Origin: CAYQTE01 sp964420285
Lineage (GTDB): Bacteria > Planctomycetota > Phycisphaerae > Tepidisphaerales > Tepidisphaeraceae
NCBI GenBank assembly: GCA_964420285.1
Contig: CAYQTE010000043.1
Coordinates: 1-39,852 of the forward strand
Direction: 5' to 3'
DNA: 39,852 nucleotides
Part shown: in pieces, positions 25,272 through 33,871 of the stretch
Layout: each line of letters starts with the position of its first letter
Numbering within the stretch: position 1 is the stretch's first letter
The notes under the pieces: model-generated
What the model was told of the DNA's origin: nothing
The model's database searches: none
What the model saw: only the letters and a program-made list of their open reading frames with translations
Position numbers and translations under genes: made by a program

Positions 25272-25888
25272 GATCGTCTACTCAAAACGGCCACCAGCAC
25301 AGCAATAGCCACACCGAGCCAACCCAAACCGATCAAGGTGAGATAGATCGGGATCGTCACCATGCGGTATCTCGGCATGACGATTCTGAAGAGATCGTTC
25401 TCGCGCCGCATCCGCAGTGCCTTGAAATAAAGGAAAAAGGCATACGGGATCCAGACGCACGCCAGCGGAAAAGTCACATAATCGACCCCCGGAATCAAAA
25501 TGGTTATTGCCAGGAGATAGATCACGCTATCCGGCCGGGGCAGATAACGATCGAACGCCTTGCCGAACTTGGCCTTTCCGGCCTTGTTGAGGTATTCAGC
25601 GCTGAACGTCTCGCCGTTGACTTCGACGGCACAGAGCGAGCAGATGTAGTCCCCGCTGCCGGCGCAGATGGCGGTGGCCTTTTTGGTTGGATGGTGGATG
25701 CAGGTGGCGTCTTCCGGCAGGGCCGATTCGGCGGCGGCCGTATCCAGAGGAAACCGCTTGAAGAGATAAATCTCGCCGGTCCATCGGCATTGCGGGCAGG
25801 CAACCCGCCCGCCGCCGGGATACGGCGGCGTCAGCATGCTGCTGCACGTGGGGCAGGGACACTGAACGATTTCAACGGGCTGGGGCAT
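25268..25888 (-). CDS. Zinc-ribbon and B-box-like membrane protein
   Basis: 206 residues. The N-terminus carries a four-Cys zinc ribbon (CPTCSSML ... CPQCRWTGEI, about residues 13-40). A B-box-like module follows (CIHHPTKKATAICAG...YICSLCAVEVNGE, about 63-93), then three hydrophobic helices (VIYLLAITILIPGVDYVTF, VWIPYAFFLYFKAL and YLTLIGLGWLGVAIAVLVAV). The B-box-like spacing (CxxHP...A..IC......ICxxC) is the same as in the 101-residue protein at 33868, hinting at a shared partner. No biochemical role is known to me. There is no clear ribosome-binding site; it lies 12 bases after the upstream RDD gene, so coupling is likely. Confidence 0.82.
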   Translation of the reverse strand: MPQPVEIVQCPCPTCSSMLTPPYPGGGRVACPQCRWTGEIYLFKRFPLDTAAAESALPEDATCIHHPTKKATAICAGSGDYICSLCAVEVNGETFSAEYLNKAGKAKFGKAFDRYLPRPDSVIYLLAITILIPGVDYVTFPLACVWIPYAFFLYFKALRMRRENDLFRIVMPRYRMVTIPIYLTLIGLGWLGVAIAVLVAVLSRRS

Positions 25889-25900
25889 GGCAAAGGCAGG

Positions 25901-26542
25901 CTACGGTTTCATGATCACGCGCGTGCCGGCGATGCGATCATGCAGTGAACGCTGCATCTTGCTGTCGAACAGGGCGCACAGAATGTTGGCCAGCCCCCAG
26001 CCGCCGACAATCAAACCTGCCGCAATGGTAACGGCCGGATTCCCCGTAAGTATGGAGATTCCAGACAGGATGCCCGGACCGCAATACGCCAACGCCCGAA
26101 TGAACGCGGTACTCGGCGTGATGGGGCTGCCGTCCAGATTGACGACAAGTTCATGACCAGCCTTCTTGCCCAGAGTCTGGCCGCCGTTGCCGTGCATGGC
26201 GCCGAAGTAGGCAACTTGCAATCCCACGCCGGCGATGGAGATCATTCCCGTAACGATGGGATCGGCCCTGGTCGTGGCGGCGCCAACGGCACTGGCAATG
26301 CCGATCGGAATGCCGACAATAATTGCGTCCAGGAAAATACACCCGAAGCGGCGCAGAACGGTGGGATGATCGGCTTCGCCCGGAAGGGCCTCGCCCGACG
26401 CCAGGCGGGCCATGAGAATGGCCTTGCCCTCGGCACAGACGCGCTGGCCCTGAATCTCGACAAGTTCGTCCTCGGGAACCATCTTGCCGGTCATCGCGCA
26501 CTGCCCCATTCTGGGAGCTTCGGGAGGTCCGCCGGTGGTCAT
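25901..26542 (-). CDS. RDD-family membrane protein with N-terminal Cys-containing module
   Basis: 213 residues. The N-terminal module QCAMTGKMVPEDELVEIQG...VCAEGK (about 13-45) is of the kind often found before RDD domains in planctomycetes. The RDD domain begins at RRFGCIFLDAIIVGIPIG and continues through several hydrophobic helices. It carries GQTLGKKAGHELVVNLDG and ends DSKMQRSLHDRIAGTRVI, the conserved tail. RDD proteins are integral membrane proteins of poorly defined role, some proposed as transporters. ATG 26542 has GGAG 8 bases upstream; the open frame extends further upstream without support. It heads a three-gene minus-strand run reaching 24753. Confidence 0.87.
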   Translation of the reverse strand: MTTGGPPEAPRMGQCAMTGKMVPEDELVEIQGQRVCAEGKAILMARLASGEALPGEADHPTVLRRFGCIFLDAIIVGIPIGIASAVGAATTRADPIVTGMISIAGVGLQVAYFGAMHGNGGQTLGKKAGHELVVNLDGSPITPSTAFIRALAYCGPGILSGISILTGNPAVTIAAGLIVGGWGLANILCALFDSKMQRSLHDRIAGTRVIMKP

Positions 26543-26708
26543 GATCGTGTCTCCAAAAAGGCGGCATTCGCCTCGGTTGCAAACGCCAATGCACGTGACA
26601 GGTTCTGTTGGCCGCCCAAGTTGCGACGAGCATAACAAGACACATCGGCGAATGTCCAGTTACGCCGCATTTTGGCGCTGTTCGGATCAGGGATTCATTT
26701 GCGCGATA

Positions 26709-27464
26709 TTAAGCCGTGAATCGCTCTTCCTGAATCAACAGCGCGAGATTGACCACCGTCTGCTCGTCGGAGAGATGATCCAGGTCCGAAGGCAGGGCAA
26801 GCCCGGATCGAAAATGAGAAGCGGCCTGGGCGAAGAGTTGTTCGCGGACGGCCGGATCGATCTGGTCGCGGCGCAGGGCCAGGTCCATGATCAGATCGCG
26901 CTGGGGGCGCGTGATGCGCGTGAGGATGCGGTTTCGCAGGGCCGGATCGGTGCGGAAGGAGTTGACCCGCGTCTTTTCATTGGCCAGCGCCTGGGGCAAT
27001 TCCTGCCGGACGTCGCGCACCACGATGGTGTCTGCGACCATGTCGCCAAGACGGCGATGCCATTTGTCGATGCAGGCGACCGAGCCGCCGACAACCATGC
27101 CGAACGGCAGCAGGTCCAACGGCCGCATCAGATTGCGGATCAGGACGTCGTTGAAGCGGAGCTTGCTTCCCTGTGCGGAAATGACGCGGATGTGGAATCG
27201 TCGCTTACCGGGGGACTGGCCCTGCCAATAGAGTTCGAAGAAAACGAAGTACGAAAAATCGAGAATGAACATGCCCAGGATGATGGCCGCCAGAACCCAG
27301 AAGGTGCCCAGGCCGCCCAGCCAAAGGCTGGCAAAGATGATGGCCGCGTAGCCGCTGATGATGAAGACCTCGTCGAGCAGCCAGGCGAGGCAGCGCGTGG
27401 ACAATCCCGCGATGGCGTAATGAAACGCGACAAGCTCGGGGGTTGTGATGCGATATTTGTTCAC
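26709..27464 (-). CDS. RDD-family membrane protein
   Basis: 251 residues. The N-terminal RDD domain (about 1-150) carries LSTRCLAWLLDEVFIISGY, GQSPGKRRFHIRVIS and DKWHRRLGDMVADTIVVRD, with three or four membrane helices. A soluble C-terminal region (about 160-251) is rich in Arg/Asp/Leu. Translation starts at GTG 27464. It is divergent from the SpoIIM-family gene across 111 bases. RDD plus SpoIIM genes beside MoxR/DUF58 operons are a recurrent bacterial arrangement, so it probably belongs to the same membrane system as the operon at 28633-34173. Confidence 0.88.
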   Translation of the reverse strand: MNKYRITTPELVAFHYAIAGLSTRCLAWLLDEVFIISGYAAIIFASLWLGGLGTFWVLAAIILGMFILDFSYFVFFELYWQGQSPGKRRFHIRVISAQGSKLRFNDVLIRNLMRPLDLLPFGMVVGGSVACIDKWHRRLGDMVADTIVVRDVRQELPQALANEKTRVNSFRTDPALRNRILTRITRPQRDLIMDLALRRDQIDPAVREQLFAQAASHFRSGLALPSDLDHLSDEQTVVNLALLIQEERFTA

Positions 27465-27575
27465 GGAATTTCACCGCCGGGCCAAAGGCCGCAGTGTATC
27501 CCGCACGGCCCCGCCGTCCAATGGGCAGCGCGGTTGCGGATTGCCGGGCCATGTCCGATGTGTCAGAATCGCGGC

Positions 27576-28655
27576 ATGGATTTCAACTACTTCCTGCGCG
27601 AACGGCGGCCGCGCTGGCAAAGGCTGGCGGAGTTGCTGGACCGCGTGGACAGCAAGGGGCTGCACGGCCTGAATCCGCGCGAGGCGGATGAGCTGTTTTC
27701 GCTGTATCGCCTGACCAGCAGCGATCTGAATCTGGTGCAGACGCGCACCGCCAATCCGAGCCTTGTCGATTATCTCGAGGGGCTGGTGGCGCGGGCGTAC
27801 GCGGACCTGGTCGTCCCGCGCAAGGCCCATTTCTTCCGCGCGTGGTGGATGATCCTGCGGAATTATTTTCCGGCCGCGGTGCGGTCGCAATGGCGGGCGG
27901 TGAGCCTCAGCGCGCTGACGCTGGTGGCGGGCGTGATATTCGGCTTCGCCGCCACGTGGGCCAATCCGAGGGCGGCGGCGATCTTCCTGCCGCCGGAACA
28001 CTTGCAGGAGACCCCGCGGCAGCGCGTGGCGGCGCTGGAGCAACTGGAACGCGATGGCAATTCCCGAATCAGCACCGTCAGCGAGCATTCGCTTTTGACG
28101 ATCTATTTGTTCAACAACAACATCCGCGTCGGCGCGCTGGGTTTTGCATTGGGATTTACGTTTGGGATCGGGACGGTGATCGTGCTGTTTTACAACGGCG
28201 CCATGCTGGGCAGCCTGGCGGCGCTGTACTTCATGGACGGCGTTGGCAAGTTCTTTGTCGCCTGGGTCGGGCCGCACGGATCGATCGAGTTGCCATGCAC
28301 CGTGCTGGGCTGCGCGGCCGGTTTCATGCTGGCGGCCAGGCAGCTTCGCCGCGGCGACACGACAATGATGGCGCAAATCCGCGAGATTCGGCCCAAGCTG
28401 GTGGATATTCTGGTGGGGTCGTCGAGCCTGCTGGTGATCGCCGGCATCATCGAGGGCGGCTTCAGCCAGATCAACGAACCGACGATCTCGTACTGGTTCA
28501 AGATCGCGGTGGCGGTTGTCCTGTTCATATCGCTTCTGGCGTATTTGTTCATCATGCCGGCCAAGCCGCGACCGGCCGCCGAGGCGATCGAAAATCAGGT
28601 TGCCGTTGCGCAAGGTCCATCCGGCGCGGCCGCTAGAGAATTTGCCGCGCCTTGA
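27576..28655 (+). CDS. SpoIIM (DUF95)-family membrane protein
   Basis: 359 residues. The soluble N-terminus MDFNYFLRERRPRWQRLAEL is typical of the family outside spore formers. Multiple membrane helices follow, including LSALTLVAGVIFGFAATW, GALGFALGFTFGIGTVIVLF, LGCAAGFMLAARQL, LLVIAGIIEGGF and IAVAVVLFISLLAYLFIM. The family is named after a Bacillus sporulation protein, but here, with MoxR/DUF58 neighbours, it is a general membrane component of unknown role. ATG 27576 fits the family N-terminus; an in-frame ATG six codons upstream and a much longer upstream open frame are unsupported. It runs opposite to the main operon and its last 23 bases overlap the end of the convergent DUF58 gene. Confidence 0.88.
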   Translation: MDFNYFLRERRPRWQRLAELLDRVDSKGLHGLNPREADELFSLYRLTSSDLNLVQTRTANPSLVDYLEGLVARAYADLVVPRKAHFFRAWWMILRNYFPAAVRSQWRAVSLSALTLVAGVIFGFAATWANPRAAAIFLPPEHLQETPRQRVAALEQLERDGNSRISTVSEHSLLTIYLFNNNIRVGALGFALGFTFGIGTVIVLFYNGAMLGSLAALYFMDGVGKFFVAWVGPHGSIELPCTVLGCAAGFMLAARQLRRGDTTMMAQIREIRPKLVDILVGSSSLLVIAGIIEGGFSQINEPTISYWFKIAVAVVLFISLLAYLFIMPAKPRPAAEAIENQVAVAQGPSGAAAREFAAP

Positions 28656-29943
28656 TGGACAGATACGTGTTGAGCAGTTGGATGGTGATGGAATTGGCGT
28701 CGGCTTCCAGGACCGAAGCGCCGATGCGATGCAGTTCACGGGCGTAGGTGGCTCGCTCTTTGGTCAATTGCCGCGCGGCCAGAACCTGATAGAGCGAGCC
28801 GCGATCGTCGGCCGGGCCGGAGGCGATTCGATCCAGCAGCGGATCGCGCAGGCTGATGACGACGACGACGTGACGGCGGCTGGCCAGTTGCAGGCTCTCG
28901 GAGAGATTGGCCGCCAACTGCGGATCGTTGAGGTCGGTGAACAAAACCACCAGGCTGCGCCGGTTCTGCCGCGAGCGCAGCGAGCCCATCAGGGCGCCGT
29001 AGCTGGGAAACACCGGCTCGGGACGGGCATCGACCAGTTCCTCGATGATGCGGTGAACAGCGGGCAAACCGGCCGCGGGCTTGACGAAGCGATGCACCAC
29101 ATCGCCGAAGAGCGCCAGGCCCACGCGGTCGCCGTGCCGGTTGGCCACGTGCGCCAGCATGATCGACGCATCGACGGCGTAATCCAGCGCGGTGCCGGCG
29201 CCCACCGGATTGCCCATCATGCGTCCGCAGTCCAGGCACAGCACCACATCGTGGCTGCGCTCTTCCTGGTACATGTTGGTGATCGGCCGGTTGCGCCGGG
29301 CGGTGGCCTTCCAGTTGACGTCGCGGTAATCGTCGCCGGAAAAATAATCCCGCAACTGGTCGAATTCGCGCCCCGAGCCCAGCATGCGCTGGCGGTGCAA
29401 CCCCACCAGGCTCGACGCATGCTGGCGGCGCAGAGCCTCGTATTCGGTCATGCCCCGCAGGCTCGGAAAGACCTTCACCTGCGCCCCCGTCGGCAATGTC
29501 GATCGCCAGCGGGCGATGTCGGCCGGTCCATGCACGTCGATCCGCGCCGGCGGAACTTCGATCACTCCGCGCACGCGCGGCGTCGCCGTCAGCGCCAGCC
29601 GCACCACTTCTCCCGGCGCCAGGCTCACCATCGCCGTGTTGACCGTGCCCTCGATTCCATCCGGCCAGGGCTGGCGAATATGCACCACCAACGAACGTCT
29701 CGATCGATTGGCGATCCGGTAGGTGAATTCCTCCGCCCGCCCCACCTGCACGCGAACCCAGTTTTCGCGCTCGATATCGACCGGGGCACGCTTGAGTCCC
29801 CGGCCCTCCCACAGGCTCGCGGCGATGATCAGGGCATCACCGAGGACGGCGATGCCGGCCACGGCCGGTTCGACGATCGCCGCAATCAGCACCAGCGCGA
29901 GAATCGCCGCCAGCATCAGCGCCAGCCGTCCGGGCACGATCAC
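28633..29943 (-). CDS. DUF58-family protein with vWA-like domain
   Basis: 436 residues. Two N-terminal hydrophobic segments (LALMLAAILALVLIAAIV and VAGIAVLGDALIIAASLW) anchor it. A beta-rich region follows, then the DUF58 signature (GREFDQLRDYFSGDDYRDV then NWKATAR) and a vWA-like fold with a degenerate metal site (LCLDCGRMMG) and VVLFTDLNDP. DUF58 proteins partner with MoxR ATPases, which in well-studied cases assist metal insertion or complex maturation. It starts with GTG overlapping the MoxR TGA as GTGA (29940-29943), which indicates translational coupling. It is the last gene of the six-gene operon and converges on the SpoIIM-family gene. Confidence 0.92.
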   Translation of the reverse strand: MIVPGRLALMLAAILALVLIAAIVEPAVAGIAVLGDALIIAASLWEGRGLKRAPVDIERENWVRVQVGRAEEFTYRIANRSRRSLVVHIRQPWPDGIEGTVNTAMVSLAPGEVVRLALTATPRVRGVIEVPPARIDVHGPADIARWRSTLPTGAQVKVFPSLRGMTEYEALRRQHASSLVGLHRQRMLGSGREFDQLRDYFSGDDYRDVNWKATARRNRPITNMYQEERSHDVVLCLDCGRMMGNPVGAGTALDYAVDASIMLAHVANRHGDRVGLALFGDVVHRFVKPAAGLPAVHRIIEELVDARPEPVFPSYGALMGSLRSRQNRRSLVVLFTDLNDPQLAANLSESLQLASRRHVVVVISLRDPLLDRIASGPADDRGSLYQVLAARQLTKERATYARELHRIGASVLEADANSITIQLLNTYLSIKARQIL

Positions 29944-30914
29944 CGCGGCACCTCGATCTTGTTCAGAATGCCGCGGAGCACCTCGGCGCGCGTGAGTCCG
30001 GCGATTTCGGCCTCGGCGGTGAGAGTCATGCGATGGCCAAGGACGGGCTCGAGCATGGCGACCACGTCGTCGGGCGTGACGAAATCACGGCCTTGCAGCA
30101 GCGCGCGGGCCTTGGCGCTGCTGAGAAGATAGATCGACCCGCGCGGGCTGGCGCCCACCAGCACCGATTCCTGCTCGCGCGTGGCGCGCACGATGGCGAC
30201 GATGTAATCCAGCACCGGCCCCTCCACGCGCACGCCCGGAAGCGCGGCACGCAATTGCACCACCTGATCGGTCGTCAGCACCGGCGCAATCGTGCGGGCG
30301 TCAAGCCGGTCCGGCGGATGGCCCCGATGCACCGATTCCACCACGGCGCGTTCGGCCGTCACGCCCGGATAAGGCACCGCAATCTTCAGCAGAAACCGAT
30401 CCTGCTGCGCCTCGGGAAGCGGATAAGTTCCCTCGAATTCGATGGGGTTTTGCGTGGCAAACACAGTGAAGATCGGCGAAAGCTGGTGACGCACGCCGTC
30501 GATCGTGGCGTGCCTCTCGCTCATCGCCTCCAGCAGCGCCGACTGCGTCTTGGCCGGGGCGCGGTTGATCTCGTCGGCCAGCAGAAGATCGGTGAAGATC
30601 GGCCCGGAGTGCAGGCGAAAGGTGCTGTTGCTCAGGTCAAAGACATTGGTGCCGACGATGTCCGAGGGCATGAGATCCGGCGTGAACTGGATGCGTTTGA
30701 CGCGGCAGGAGAGCGTGGCCGCCAGCGCGCGGATGGTCAGCGTCTTGGCCACGCCCGGCACGCCTTCCAAAAGCGCGTGCCCGCCGCATAAGAGCGTGAT
30801 CAGTACCTGGTCGATCACCGCCTCCTGGCCGAAGATGACTTTTGTCAGTTCGGCCCGGATGGCTTTCAGGCCGTAGCCGGCCTGCTTCAGATCTTCAGTG
30901 AGCGCGTCGGTCAC
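29940..30914 (-). CDS. MoxR-family AAA+ ATPase
   Basis: 324 residues, cytoplasmic. Walker A GVPGVAKT is at about 51-58; Walker B LLLADEIN has Asp114-Glu115; sensor 1 is in VFATQNPIEFEGTYPLPEAQ, followed by the arginine-containing AQQDRFLLK. The C-terminal lid follows (GASPRGSIYLLSSAKARALL). MoxR ATPases act as chaperones that remodel or activate partner proteins, typically together with vWA/DUF58 proteins. GTG 30914 is preceded by GGAGG at a good distance and overlaps the upstream DUF4350 gene by 20 bases. This is the only strong internal ribosome-binding site noted in the operon, suggesting higher expression of the ATPase. Confidence 0.95.
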   Translation of the reverse strand: MTDALTEDLKQAGYGLKAIRAELTKVIFGQEAVIDQVLITLLCGGHALLEGVPGVAKTLTIRALAATLSCRVKRIQFTPDLMPSDIVGTNVFDLSNSTFRLHSGPIFTDLLLADEINRAPAKTQSALLEAMSERHATIDGVRHQLSPIFTVFATQNPIEFEGTYPLPEAQQDRFLLKIAVPYPGVTAERAVVESVHRGHPPDRLDARTIAPVLTTDQVVQLRAALPGVRVEGPVLDYIVAIVRATREQESVLVGASPRGSIYLLSSAKARALLQGRDFVTPDDVVAMLEPVLGHRMTLTAEAEIAGLTRAEVLRGILNKIEVPR

Positions 30915-32280
30915 GTTGTACCTCCAGCGTCAATTGGTGCGAAAGGGTCAGCAGGCCGGCCAGCGCGGCATCCAGACGAAATCGCCGGCGGTTGGCGCCG
31001 GGCGGTCCTTCGGCGGCGGCCTGTTCAATAGCCTGGCGAAGCTCCGACGAAATCGGCGTTCCGCATTCGGGGCATCGATCGCTTGTCAGCGCATACAACT
31101 CGTATTGGCAATGGGGACAGGGAACCCGTTTCTCGGGGCTGTTGCGGGATATCTCTTCCGTCAGTTCGTCATAGCGGCGGCGAAGCTCCGGCCGCAGCGC
31201 CGCGGCGCGCGCCGGCAGTTCGTTGGCCGGGCAGCGCAGCGCCTCGCACAGCCGTCGCTGCACTTCGGCGTTGACCTGCTTGAATGTCGCATCGGTGTCG
31301 AACGACCGGCTGTAAAGGTAACCCAGAGTCTGGATCTGCTCGATGCTGGATCGCTGCCGCGCCGCCGGCGCCGCGTCGTTGCGGCGGTGGCCGGACGTGC
31401 TCCAGACGTACAGCAGCGCCATGAACCCCAGTTGCACCAGCAGCGGCAGCAGGCCGACATCGTGGATGAACCCGACGACCGTGGCCTCGTGACCGATGCC
31501 GTGCGACCACTCGTCGAAGATCACCGGGCCGTTGCCGATCAAAGCCAGCAGAAAATCGAGATTCCCGCGCTGGTTGAGAAACCCGTTGAGGGCGGGCGTC
31601 GGCGCTCCGATGACGATGAGCCTTCCGCGTCCGACGTTCATCGTGACGGCCACGGCGTTGTCGCCCCGGCTGGCCCGCCGCGCGATGGGCCGGGTGCTGG
31701 GACCGTCCGGTTCGGCAAACACCATCGGGCTCCAGAGCACGATGGAGGGCGCGGCGTTTGCCGGCGGGCTGCCGGCCGGTTGGGGCAGGTCCGCGCGGGC
31801 CACCACCACTTGCGCGCTTGCCTGGTCGGGGGAATCGCCGTCGGTCTCGAATTCCTCGGCCGATGTCGCGCTGGCGCCGGTGGGCTGAGTGCTTGCGGCG
31901 ATCTTCATGCGGTCCATGAGATCGGTCGGCGAGCGGCTGAATTGTATGATGGTGTTGCCCTGCATCATCCAATCGACAAGCTGCTCGGTCGGAACGTGAT
32001 TGGAACTGCGGCCGCCCGACGCGGCACCGAGCGTCAGCACCTGTATCAGAACACCGCTGCTGGACGAATCCAGGTTGGGCTGTTCGAGCGTATGCACCGC
32101 GATTCCGCGGTTGGCCAGAAGTTCGCGCAGGGCGGCCGTGCCGTAGGGATCGTAGCGCTCGGCCGAATAGACCGGCAGTTCGCCTTCGCTGCGGCTGCTG
32201 ATGGCGGCGGCCTGATAGAACAGCGCCACGCCGACGGCAATAATCAGGATCGCCGCGATAAGAAAAATCCGGCCGGTCAT
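30895..32280 (-). CDS. DUF4350-family membrane protein with C-terminal zinc ribbon
   Basis: 461 residues. The N-terminal membrane helix (IFLIAAILIIAVGVALFY) is followed by an extracytoplasmic DUF4350-type region (about 35-250) with YDPYGTAALRELLANRGIAV and GRGRLIVIGAPTP. A Ser/Ala-rich insert of about 60 residues breaks this region (TQPTGASATSAEEFE onward). A second helix (LVQLGFMALLYVWSTSG) precedes a cytoplasmic part with a four-Cys ribbon (CPHCQYELYALTSDRCPECG, about 387-406), a style common in planctomycetes. The ATG overlaps the DUF4129 gene's TGA as ATGA. DUF4350 normally sits next to MoxR and DUF58. The exact function is unknown. Confidence 0.87.
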   Translation of the reverse strand: MTGRIFLIAAILIIAVGVALFYQAAAISSRSEGELPVYSAERYDPYGTAALRELLANRGIAVHTLEQPNLDSSSSGVLIQVLTLGAASGGRSSNHVPTEQLVDWMMQGNTIIQFSRSPTDLMDRMKIAASTQPTGASATSAEEFETDGDSPDQASAQVVVARADLPQPAGSPPANAAPSIVLWSPMVFAEPDGPSTRPIARRASRGDNAVAVTMNVGRGRLIVIGAPTPALNGFLNQRGNLDFLLALIGNGPVIFDEWSHGIGHEATVVGFIHDVGLLPLLVQLGFMALLYVWSTSGHRRNDAAPAARQRSSIEQIQTLGYLYSRSFDTDATFKQVNAEVQRRLCEALRCPANELPARAAALRPELRRRYDELTEEISRNSPEKRVPCPHCQYELYALTSDRCPECGTPISSELRQAIEQAAAEGPPGANRRRFRLDAALAGLLTLSHQLTLEVQRDRRAH

Positions 32281-33056
32281 GCCTGGCCCCCGCCGACCAG
32301 CGCGGCGACCGTGCGGCGCAACTCGTCGAGATTGCGGGATTCAGCGGCTTTTCGGCCGTACCAGACGCGGTCGAACAGCTCGGTCAGGTCGCTGAACGTG
32401 GATCGCTCCTGATCCGGGCCGTGGAAATGCTGAACGTAGGTCCAGTTGGTGCGATTGCGATTGTGCTCGATTTTTCCGGCGATATGCAGCCCCGAGAGCA
32501 GAGCCAGGTACAGCGCGCGGTACACAGCGCGGAAATTCTGCTCGGCGGCGAGGCGCTGGGCCTCGTCCATCCACTGCGCCGTCCCCAGCGCCAGGGCATC
32601 GCCGGAATCCATCGCCTGCTGGATCTGCTCGCGAGAAAGAATGTGCGGCAGAGGCGCGTCGCGCCGCAACTGGCCGGTCATCTTTGCCAGGAGAAACGCG
32701 ATAAGGATCACCGCGATTGTTCCGATGAACCACGCCAGCGCCTTGAGGATCGCCGGCAGGCTCATGGCCGTACCCATGTTGATCGGACCGGGGTTCCAAT
32801 GCGGCATGAGTCTTCCCAGCCAATCAAAGAAATCGCCCAGTTGATGGCGGACCCATTCCAGAAGCGTCAATTTGGAAAAATCGACGTCGGGAATGTTCCC
32901 GGCCTGCCGCTGTTGCCAGGCGGTGTACATCGGCTCGTGCAGGATTTGATCGAGTTGCTGATGCGGGTCCGGCGCCGCCGCCGGCTGCGCCGACGCCAGC
33001 GCGCTGAAGAACGCGATCAAGACCAGTGCCGGCAGCAGGCTGCGACGTCGGATCAT
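32277..33056 (-). CDS. DUF4129-domain membrane protein
   Basis: 259 residues. A signal peptide or first helix (LLPALVLIAFFSALASA, then QPAAAPD) is followed by a short extracytoplasmic part, a membrane helix (WFIGTIAVILIAFLLAKM) and a cytoplasmic DUF4129-like helical domain. That domain contains AEQNFRAVYRALYLALLSGL and TFSDLTELFDRVWYGRK. The ATG at 33056 overlaps the upstream gene's TGA as ATGA. A much longer open frame upstream in the same phase lies over the neighbouring membrane gene and is not real. It is a standard partner of DUF4350, MoxR and DUF58 in this type of operon. Confidence 0.87.
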   Translation of the reverse strand: MIRRRSLLPALVLIAFFSALASAQPAAAPDPHQQLDQILHEPMYTAWQQRQAGNIPDVDFSKLTLLEWVRHQLGDFFDWLGRLMPHWNPGPINMGTAMSLPAILKALAWFIGTIAVILIAFLLAKMTGQLRRDAPLPHILSREQIQQAMDSGDALALGTAQWMDEAQRLAAEQNFRAVYRALYLALLSGLHIAGKIEHNRNRTNWTYVQHFHGPDQERSTFSDLTELFDRVWYGRKAAESRNLDELRRTVAALVGGGQA

Positions 33057-33871
33057 GGTTGCATTTCCGTCATCCCGGCCAATCTCACGCGCAAATCGGT
33101 GGCCACGCGCCGCGATTGCGAATCGTAATAGATCACCACCGACGCTATTGTCCAGAACATGTCGATCGCCAGAAACACAAAATAGATGATTCCCAGCCGC
33201 CACGGCCAACTGTTCAGCGTCAGGATGAACTGGCCGGTGTTCAGACCCAGCAGGCTCGGTATGTAGCTTTGCGTCAGAAGATACTGGCAGACAAAAATGG
33301 CCAGCGTCATGTAGAGGGCGATGGCGGTGACGGCCAGTGAGATTCGAAAAAGCCGGCGGGCCGAGTGTTGAATCCACGAGAACGCCACCGCCAGGCGAGC
33401 CAGGGTGGGCTGCGAATTCTCCAGCAGCAGGGGCGCGGCAAAGCTGCCGGCGTACAGGCCGTAAAACGCCGGCACGCCCGCCAGCAGGCTGCCCCAGGTG
33501 ATGGCGATGTTGCTGTAGAGACGGATCAGGAGGATGGGAGCCAGTCGCGACCAGAACCGCGTGCCGCGCACGCCCTGAAGATCGCAGGCCACCATGCTTT
33601 GCAGTTTGGAAAGCAAGACCCATCGCCATACGGTGGCCGCCGCCAGCAGCAGGCAATATTCCGCCGCGTCGCTGCGACGTTCGCCAACGACCGCCTCGAT
33701 CAGCAGCCCCGTGACAACCGCGTGCGGCGCCATCGCCAGAACATACATCGGCAGCACGCGGTCGATCCGCCGCCGCAGGTACTCCGCCGCCGCGTCCAGC
33801 GGCGCTGTACACGGCCCCTGCGTTTGCAGAAGATCGGCTACCTCCGCGGATTTGGCCACGCTCGTTGTCAC
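33053..33871 (-). CDS. Polytopic membrane protein of the MoxR/DUF58 operon
   Basis: 272 residues with five or six predicted membrane helices, for example VLPMYVLAMAPHAVVTGLLI, AEYCLLLAAATVWRWVLL, ISLAVTAIALYMTLAIFVC and LGIIYFVFLAIDMFWTIASV. I do not recognise a named family with certainty; the position matches the variable membrane protein often found beside DUF4129 genes. The GTG start overlaps the upstream B-box gene's TGA (GTGA, 33868-33871). A role as membrane anchor or channel for the operon's complex is inference. Confidence 0.8.
   Translation of the reverse strand: MTTSVAKSAEVADLLQTQGPCTAPLDAAAEYLRRRIDRVLPMYVLAMAPHAVVTGLLIEAVVGERRSDAAEYCLLLAAATVWRWVLLSKLQSMVACDLQGVRGTRFWSRLAPILLIRLYSNIAITWGSLLAGVPAFYGLYAGSFAAPLLLENSQPTLARLAVAFSWIQHSARRLFRISLAVTAIALYMTLAIFVCQYLLTQSYIPSLLGLNTGQFILTLNSWPWRLGIIYFVFLAIDMFWTIASVVIYYDSQSRRVATDLRVRLAGMTEMQP

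Noticed and set aside
26484..27575. A 364-codon N-terminal extension of the SpoIIM-family protein
   Set aside because: It lies antisense to the RDD gene at 26709-27464, its composition is shadow-like, and the family N-terminus begins at 27576.
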